Below, in pieces: positions 59,108 through 64,000 of a DNA stretch of 64,000 nucleotides. Below the pieces are notes generated by a model. The model did not search any database and had not been told where the DNA came from. It saw only the letters and a list, made by a program, of their open reading frames with translations. The position numbers were made by a program, and so were the translations under genes. Each line of letters starts with the position of its first letter. Positions within the stretch are counted from its first letter, which is position 1. This stretch comes from Streptomyces cinnamoneus (lineage in GTDB: Bacteria > Actinomycetota > Actinomycetes > Streptomycetales > Streptomycetaceae). The stretch is taken from assembly GCF_014650495.1 (NCBI RefSeq), contig NZ_BMVB01000009.1, forward strand, positions 1-64,000. The letters run 5' to 3'.

Positions 59108-59137
59108 GCCCCGGAACCGGCGCAGTGGTTCCGGGGC
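59108..59137. terminator. Bidirectional terminator between dinG and lexA
   Basis: GCCCCGGAACC (59108-59118) pairs perfectly with GGTTCCGGGGC (59127-59137) around an eight-base loop, between converging genes. Confidence 0.85.
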
Positions 59138-59157
59138 CCGGCCTCTCCGTGCGGGTG

Positions 59158-59943
59158 TCACACGCGTCGCAGCACCGCCACGACCTTGCCCAGGATGGTG
59201 GCCTCGTCGCCGGGGATCGGCTGGTAGGCGGCGTTGTGCGGAAGCAGCCAGACGTGGCCGTCCTCGCGCTTGAAGCGCTTGACGGTCGCCTCGCCGTCCA
59301 GCATGGCGGCCACGATGTCGCCGTTCTCCGCGACGGGCTGGCGGCGGACCGTCACCCAGTCGCCGTCACAGATGGCGGCCTCGATCATGGAGTCGCCGAC
59401 GACCTTGAGGACGAACAGCTCACCGTCACCCACCAGCTGGCGGGGGAGGGGGAAGACGTCCTCCACGGACTCCTCGGCGAGGATCGGACCACCGGCGGCG
59501 ATCCGGCCCACGAGGGGCACGTACGAGGCGGCGGGCTTGCCGGTCGTGTCGGTCGGCTGGGTGCTGGGCTGGTCGGAGCCGCGCACCTCGTAGGCGCGGG
59601 GCCGGTGCGGGTCCCTGCGCAGGAAGCCCTTCCGCTCCAGCGCCATGAGCTGATGGGCCACGGACGACGTGCTGGACAGTCCCACCGCCTGGCCGATCTC
59701 GCGCATGGATGGTGGGTATCCACGGCGCTGGACGGAGTCCCGGATCACCTCGATCACGCGGCGCTGCCGGTCGGTGAGACCGGAGCTGTCGGCCCGGATG
59801 CCCGGCGGCCGTCCGGGGAGCGAGCGGGCAGGCTTCTGCCCCTCGGCGTTCATGGCTGCGTCGTTCATCGGGTGTGCCTGGTCGAGTCGGTTCTGGGAGC
59901 GGTCCTGGGCGGTGATGGTGGCGCTGTCTGCGGTGGTGGTCAC
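59158..59943 (-). CDS. lexA: LexA repressor
   Basis: The 261-residue SOS repressor has an N-terminal winged helix-turn-helix ([33 protein letters not shown]) and a C-terminal S24 self-cleavage domain. The scissile bond is Ala150-Gly151 in RIAAGGPI, with catalytic Ser185 (GDSMIEAAI) and Lys222 (ATVKRF). RecA filaments trigger cleavage. The first ~45 residues are a nonconserved extension, usual in Streptomyces. GTG at 59943 follows AGAGGGG; later ATG starts ([10 protein letters not shown]) are possible. An SOS box lies about 65 bases upstream. Confidence 0.95.
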   Translation of the reverse strand: MTTTADSATITAQDRSQNRLDQAHPMNDAAMNAEGQKPARSLPGRPPGIRADSSGLTDRQRRVIEVIRDSVQRRGYPPSMREIGQAVGLSSTSSVAHQLMALERKGFLRRDPHRPRAYEVRGSDQPSTQPTDTTGKPAASYVPLVGRIAAGGPILAEESVEDVFPLPRQLVGDGELFVLKVVGDSMIEAAICDGDWVTVRRQPVAENGDIVAAMLDGEATVKRFKREDGHVWLLPHNAAYQPIPGDEATILGKVVAVLRRV

Positions 59944-60005
59944 GTCGGCCCCTCTCGAAATGTTCTCCCTAGCTGGACAACGGTAGTTGCTTTCGAAAGG
60001 TTGCG

Positions 60006-60021
60006 CCAAACACACGTTCGA
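60006..60021 (-). promoter_or_regulatory. LexA (SOS) box upstream of lexA
   Basis: On the minus strand TCGAAC-GTGT-GTTTGG matches the actinobacterial SOS box TCGAAC-N4-GTTCGA in a perfect left half-site and most of the right. It lies about 63 bases upstream of the lexA start, in place for autorepression. Confidence 0.7.
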
Positions 60022-60388
60022 GTGAAATATCCGGGATCGGCTGACGTGATCAGGTTCCAGGGTGTACGGGTCGAGATCAATTCGCCCCATTACGGTACTC
60101 TTCGGTGCTGGACCGAAGCCCGGTCACCGTCCCGCCGCAGCCGGACGGAGCCGCATCCGGGGTGCGTCGGAATCCGGCCTCCGGGTCGTGGTGACCGCCG
60201 GTGCCGGCGGCCCGTCCGTCCCGCACCGTAGCGGGCCGCAGGGGCTCCGGCCGGCATCCGTCCGGCGGTGCCGCGTCGCGGGGTCAGTGTGGCATCCGTG
60301 CCCCTGCGGGGCCGCCCTCGGGGGCTCCCGCGTGGGGCCGTGTCCGCCGGCGCCGCCCCGACACGCGGTGGGCTCGGTTCGCCGTCCG
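60022..60388. other. Noncoding stretch between lexA and nrdR
   Basis: With flanking sequence this is part of a 635-bp gap, the only one over 300 bases. It is GC-rich with no convincing gene, tRNA or riboswitch; in particular, I find no B12-box. The open frames that cross it lack ribosome binding sites and start motifs. Confidence 0.6.
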
Positions 60389-60436
60389 GCACCAGATCTA
60401 GTGGTTTGATGGCGGAGGCTACCCACAAGTTGTGGT
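60389..60436 (+). promoter_or_regulatory. Candidate tandem NrdR boxes
   Basis: Two palindromes, CACCAGATCTAGTG (60390-60403) and CCACAAGTTGTGG (60423-60435), are about 32 bases apart centre to centre, or three helical turns, as expected for paired NrdR boxes. The first matches the NrdR consensus best (11 of 16 positions). They lie upstream of nrdR, which is known to be autoregulated in S. coelicolor. Confidence 0.6.
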
Positions 60437-60476
60437 CGACGGCCCTCCCCGGTCAATCGGGGTCGCCGTCATCGCC

Positions 60477-60482
60477 TATGCT
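60477..60482 (+). promoter_or_regulatory. Candidate -10 hexamer of nrdRJ
   Basis: TATGCT is a good streptomycete -10, 96 bases before the nrdR start. The region 17-19 bases upstream (GTCAAT) is a weak -35. The NrdR box candidates lie 40-90 bases upstream of it, so another promoter closer to them may exist. Confidence 0.35.
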
Positions 60483-60578
60483 GGGGGCTGCTCGGCGTGA
60501 GCCCTTCGGGGTCCGCCGCGGCGATGATCGTGCACAGTTTTTCTTGGGGTTCCCGAGGGTGAAGGAGGGTGGAGAGCC

Positions 60579-61115
60579 ATGCACTGCCCCTTCTGCAGGC
60601 ACCCCGACAGCCGGGTCGTCGACAGCCGGACCACCGATGACGGCTGCTCGATCCGCAGACGCCGTCAGTGCCCCGACTGCTCCCGCCGGTTCACGACCGT
60701 CGAGACCGCGTCACTCATGGTGATCAAGCGGAGCGGCGTCACCGAGCCCTTCAGCCGCAACAAGGTGATCTCCGGCGTGCGCAAGGCGTGCCAGGGTCGC
60801 CCCGTCACCGAGGACGCCCTGGCCCAGCTCGGCCAGCGGGTCGAGGAGGCGGTGCGCGCCACGGGCAGCGCCGAGCTCTCCACGCACGACGTCGGGCTCG
60901 CCATACTCGGTCCGCTCAAGGACCTCGACCTGGTCGCGTACCTGCGCTTCGCGTCCGTGTACCAGGCGTTCGACTCGCTTGAGGACTTCGAGGCCGCCGT
61001 CGCGGAACTCCGCGAGGGCGTCCGCCGCGCCGAGGCCCAGGACGCCTCGGCGGCAGACCCGGCCGACTGTGCCGCAGGTGCCGAAGTCCCGGCGCCCGCC
61101 GTGGCCGTCGACTGA
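60579..61115 (+). CDS. nrdR: Transcriptional repressor NrdR
   Basis: The 178-residue nucleotide-sensing repressor controls ribonucleotide reductase genes. A zinc ribbon uses Cys3, Cys6, Cys31 and Cys34 (MHCPFC ... RQCPDC), followed by an ATP-cone domain (about 49-139: [36 protein letters not shown]). The last ~30 residues are Ala/Asp/Pro-rich and nonconserved. GAAGGAGGG and GGAG precede the ATG. It is followed by nrdJ after 111 bases, forming the nrdRJ operon of Streptomyces. Confidence 0.97.
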   Translation: MHCPFCRHPDSRVVDSRTTDDGCSIRRRRQCPDCSRRFTTVETASLMVIKRSGVTEPFSRNKVISGVRKACQGRPVTEDALAQLGQRVEEAVRATGSAELSTHDVGLAILGPLKDLDLVAYLRFASVYQAFDSLEDFEAAVAELREGVRRAEAQDASAADPADCAAGAEVPAPAVAVD

Positions 61116-61226
61116 GCGGTCGTACTTCAGACCTGCCCGGCCGCCGTGTGCGGCCGGGCGACAGAACACATCGCGCCCCGGAAGAATTGGGCGCATTAGG
61201 GCGTTTTGCCCGTAGAGGGAGGCGGC

Positions 61227-64000
61227 ATGACCGAGACGACGAGCGGCCCGGCACGAGGTTCCCGCTCCAAGGGGAACAAGGGCGGCAAGGGCCTGCGCAT
61301 CGAACGCATCCACACCACTCCCGGCGTGCACCCGTACGACGAGGTGGTCTGGGAGCGTCGTGACGTCGTCATGACCAACTGGCGCGACGGCTCGATCAAC
61401 TTCGAGCAGCGCGGCGTGGAGTTCCCCGACTTCTGGTCGGTGAACGCGGTCAACATCGTCACGAGCAAGTACTTCCGTGGCGCCACCGGTTCCCCCGAGC
61501 GCGAGTCCAGCCTCCGCCAGCTCATCGACCGCGTCGTGAAGACCTACCGCGCGGCCGGTGAGGAGCACGGCTACTTCGCCTCCCCCGCGGACGCCGAGAT
61601 CTTCGAGCACGAGCTGACCCACGCCCTGCTGCACCAGGTCTTCAGCTTCAACTCGCCGGTCTGGTTCAACGTCGGCACCAAGCAGCCGCAGCAGGTCTCC
61701 GCCTGCTTCATCCTCTCCGTCGACGACTCCATGGAGTCGATCCTCGACTGGTACAAGGAAGAGGGGATGATCTTCAAGGGTGGTTCCGGCGCCGGCCTGA
61801 ACCTCTCCCGCATCCGCTCCTCCAAGGAGCTCCTCTCCTCCGGCGGCAACGCCTCCGGTCCCGTCTCCTTCATGCGCGGCGCCGACGCCTCCGCCGGAAC
61901 GATCAAGTCGGGCGGCGCCACGCGCCGTGCCGCCAAGATGGTCGTCCTCGACGTCGACCACCCCGACGTCGAAGCCTTCATCGAGACCAAGGTGAAGGAG
62001 GAGGAGAAGGTCCGCGCCCTGCGCGACGCCGGCTTCGACATGGACCTGGGTGGCGACGACATCACCTCCGTCCAGTACCAGAACGCCAACAACTCCGTCC
62101 GCGTCAACGACGAGTTCATGAAGGCCGTCGAGAGCGGCTCGAAGTTCGGTCTGCGCGCCCGGATGACCGGCGAGGTCATCGAGGAGATCGACGCCAAGGG
62201 CCTCTTCCGCAAGATGGCCGAGGCCGCCTGGGCCTGCGCCGACCCCGGCATCCAGTACGACGACACGATCAACCACTGGCACACCTCGCCGGAGACGGGC
62301 CGGATCACCGCGTCCAACCCGTGCAGCGAGTACATGCACCTGGACAACTCCTCGTGCAACCTCGCCTCCCTCAACCTCATGAAGTTCCTCCGCGACGACG
62401 ACAAGGGCAACCAGTCGTTCGACGCCGAGCGCTTCGCCAAGGTCGTCGAGCTCGTCATCACGGCGATGGACATCTCCATCTGCTTCGCCGACTTCCCGAC
62501 CGAGAAGATCGGCGAGACCACCCGCGCCTTCCGCCAGCTGGGCATCGGCTACGCCAACCTCGGCGCCCTGCTGATGGCCACCGGCCACGCCTACGACAGC
62601 GACGGCGGCCGTGCCCTCGCCGGTGCCATCACCTCGCTGATGACCGGCACCTCCTACCGCCGCTCCGCCGAGCTGGCGGCGGCCGTCGGCCCGTACGACG
62701 GCTACGCCCGCAACGCCGACGCCCACCAGCGCGTCATGAAGCAGCACGCCGACGCCAACGGCGCCGCCCTGCGCATGGACGACCTGGACACCCCGGTCTG
62801 GGCCGCGGCGACCGAGGCGTGGCAGGACGTCATCCGCCTCGGCGAGAAGAACGGCTTCCGCAACGCCCAGGCGTCCGTGCTGGCGCCTACCGGCACCATC
62901 GGCCTGATGATGGACTGCGACACCACGGGCGTCGAGCCGGACCTGGCCCTGGTCAAGTTCAAGAAGCTCGTCGGCGGCGGCTCGATGCAGATCGTGAACA
63001 ACACGGTTCCCAAGGCGCTCAAGCGCCTCGGCTACCAGCCGGAGCAGATCGAGGCGGTCGTCGCCCACATCGCCGAGCACGGCAACGTGATCGACGCCCC
63101 GGGCCTGAAGACCGAGCACTACGAGGTCTTCGACTGCGCCATGGGCGAGCGCGCGATCTCCGCCATGGGCCACGTCCGCATGATGGCGGCCGCGCAGCCG
63201 TTCCTCTCCGGCGCGATCTCCAAGACGGTGAACCTGCCCGAGTCGGCCACCGTCGAGGAGGTCGAGGAGGTCTACTTCGAGGGCTGGAAGATGGGCCTGA
63301 AGGCCCTCGCGATCTACCGCGACAACTGCAAGGTCGGTCAGCCGCTCTCCGCCAAGAAGAAGGAGAAGGAGGAGGTCAAGGCCGTCGAGCCCGCCCCCGC
63401 CGCCGCGGAGAAGGTCGTCGAGTACCGTCCGGTCCGCAAGCGCCTGCCCAAGGGCCGTCCGGGCATCACCACCTCCTTCACGGTGGGTGGCGCCGAGGGT
63501 TACATGACCGCCAACTCCTACCCCGACGACGGTCTGGGCGAGGTCTTCCTGAAGATGTCCAAGCAGGGCTCGACCCTCGCGGGCATGATGGACGCCTTCT
63601 CGATCGCCGTCTCGGTCGGCCTGCAGTACGGCGTGCCGCTGGAGACGTACGTCTCGAAGTTCACCAACATGCGCTTCGAGCCGGCCGGCATGACGGACGA
63701 CCCGGACGTGCGGATGGCGCAGTCGATCGTCGACTACATCTTCCGCCGCCTGGCGCTGGACTTCCTGCCGTTCGAGACCCGCTCGGCGCTGGGCATCCAC
63801 TCCGCCGAGGAACGCCAGCGTCACCTCGACACCGGTTCCTACGAGCCGGCCGACGAGGAGGTCGACGTGGAGGGCCTCGCACAGTCCGCTCCGCGCCAGA
63901 TCGAGACGCCGAAGCCCGAGGTGCCGGCCCAGCCCGCCGCGGTGGCCCCGGCCCCGAAGCAGGCCCACAACTCCACCGAGCTGGTGGAGATGCAGCTCGG
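61227..64000 (+). CDS. nrdJ: Class II (B12-dependent) ribonucleotide reductase NrdJ, partial at 3' end
   Basis: The open frame starts at ATG 61227 after GAGGGAGGCGG and is still open at the window end, giving 924 residues so far. It is the adenosylcobalamin-dependent reductase that makes deoxynucleotides with or without oxygen. FSFNSPVWFNVGTKQPQQVS, SACFILSVDDSMESI, GGSGAGLNLSRIRS, ASNPCSEYMHLDNSSCNLASLN and LAPTGTIGLMMDCDTTGVEPD are class II motifs around the thiyl-radical site. The C-terminal cysteine pair that reduces the enzyme lies beyond the window. A Lys/Ala/Pro-rich linker lies at about 710-735. No intein or frameshift is seen. Confidence 0.97.
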   Translation, partial: MTETTSGPARGSRSKGNKGGKGLRIERIHTTPGVHPYDEVVWERRDVVMTNWRDGSINFEQRGVEFPDFWSVNAVNIVTSKYFRGATGSPERESSLRQLIDRVVKTYRAAGEEHGYFASPADAEIFEHELTHALLHQVFSFNSPVWFNVGTKQPQQVSACFILSVDDSMESILDWYKEEGMIFKGGSGAGLNLSRIRSSKELLSSGGNASGPVSFMRGADASAGTIKSGGATRRAAKMVVLDVDHPDVEAFIETKVKEEEKVRALRDAGFDMDLGGDDITSVQYQNANNSVRVNDEFMKAVESGSKFGLRARMTGEVIEEIDAKGLFRKMAEAAWACADPGIQYDDTINHWHTSPETGRITASNPCSEYMHLDNSSCNLASLNLMKFLRDDDKGNQSFDAERFAKVVELVITAMDISICFADFPTEKIGETTRAFRQLGIGYANLGALLMATGHAYDSDGGRALAGAITSLMTGTSYRRSAELAAAVGPYDGYARNADAHQRVMKQHADANGAALRMDDLDTPVWAAATEAWQDVIRLGEKNGFRNAQASVLAPTGTIGLMMDCDTTGVEPDLALVKFKKLVGGGSMQIVNNTVPKALKRLGYQPEQIEAVVAHIAEHGNVIDAPGLKTEHYEVFDCAMGERAISAMGHVRMMAAAQPFLSGAISKTVNLPESATVEEVEEVYFEGWKMGLKALAIYRDNCKVGQPLSAKKKEKEEVKAVEPAPAAAEKVVEYRPVRKRLPKGRPGITTSFTVGGAEGYMTANSYPDDGLGEVFLKMSKQGSTLAGMMDAFSIAVSVGLQYGVPLETYVSKFTNMRFEPAGMTDDPDVRMAQSIVDYIFRRLALDFLPFETRSALGIHSAEERQRHLDTGSYEPADEEVDVEGLAQSAPRQIETPKPEVPAQPAAVAPAPKQAHNSTELVEMQL

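Noticed and set aside
59944..60578. Cobalamin riboswitch upstream of nrdR-nrdJ
   Set aside because: No recognisable B12-box (GCCACTG-like) was found; the palindromes fit NrdR boxes better.
60711..63968. A 1085-codon open frame antisense to nrdJ
   Set aside because: The product is Gly/Val/Leu/His-rich without domains and disappears when the strongly conserved nrdJ frame is accepted.

Overview
This 64 kb window is chromosomal DNA from a Streptomyces or very close relative. It has very high GC, strong third-position GC bias, many GTG starts and AGGAGG-type ribosome binding sites. The gene order (rrn end, osaC/osaA/osaB, ftsK, rimO-pgsA-cinA-clgR, dps, lhr, recA-recX, gluDCBA/gluRK, miaB, miaA, dapF, rshA, hflX, dinG, lexA, nrdR-nrdJ) matches the conserved core arrangement around recA in Streptomyces coelicolor. 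I see no prophage, insertion sequence, integrase or CRISPR array. This is core genome with a few accessory inserts.

Layout. 0-1 kb: the 3' end of a 5S rRNA gene with its terminator, a shortened DegT-type aminotransferase-like gene, and tRNA-Thr(GGT). 1-10.4 kb: the osmotic-stress trio osaC (divergent), osaA (hybrid kinase with about twelve HAMP units) and osaB. 10.4-18.2 kb: ftsK, a RodZ-like membrane protein, rimO-pgsA-cinA (ATGA overlaps), clgR and dps. 18-25.7 kb: two small unknowns, then the minus-strand lhr helicase and an Fpg/Nei2 glycosylase. 25.7-29.2 kb: DUF3046, an AI-2E family protein, and SOS-controlled recA-recX. 29.3-32.3 kb: a rhodanese/cysteine dioxygenase operon preceded by a 28-codon Cys-containing leader peptide, and an FAD monooxygenase. 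32.5-39.5 kb: the glutamate ABC transporter gluABCD, the divergent two-component pair gluR-gluK, and a convergent orphan TAXI-type binding protein. 39.6-52.2 kb: miaB, an extradiol-dioxygenase-like protein, an MT0933-type antitoxin homologue, miaA, dapF, the RelA/SpoT homologue rshA, a secreted M1-like peptidase, hflX and a trypsin-like lipoprotein. 52.4-56.8 kb: a three-gene siderophore-type cluster (aminotransferase, IucA/IucC synthetase, GNAT) containing tandem repeats. 57-64 kb: dinG, lexA, nrdR and most of nrdJ.

How the genes work together. Genome maintenance dominates: LexA (59.2-59.9 kb) should repress recA and itself through SOS boxes at both promoters; Lhr, DinG, Fpg/Nei2, FtsK and RecX add repair and segregation functions; NrdR-NrdJ supplies deoxynucleotides. 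Stress control comes from OsaABC, ClgR, Dps, RshA and HflX. Nutrient sensing is represented by the glutamate module.

The observations most worth a second look are the cysteine leader peptide and its nested hairpin upstream of the cysteine dioxygenase operon; the orphan TAXI receptor beside the glutamate-sensing kinase; the orphan siderophore cluster with an in-frame 30-bp minisatellite; an RSH enzyme whose synthetase residues look eroded while the hydrolase residues remain; a 91-bp perfect direct repeat inside osaA; and a set of genes with a -10 hexamer 6-7 bases before the start codon, suggesting leaderless mRNAs.
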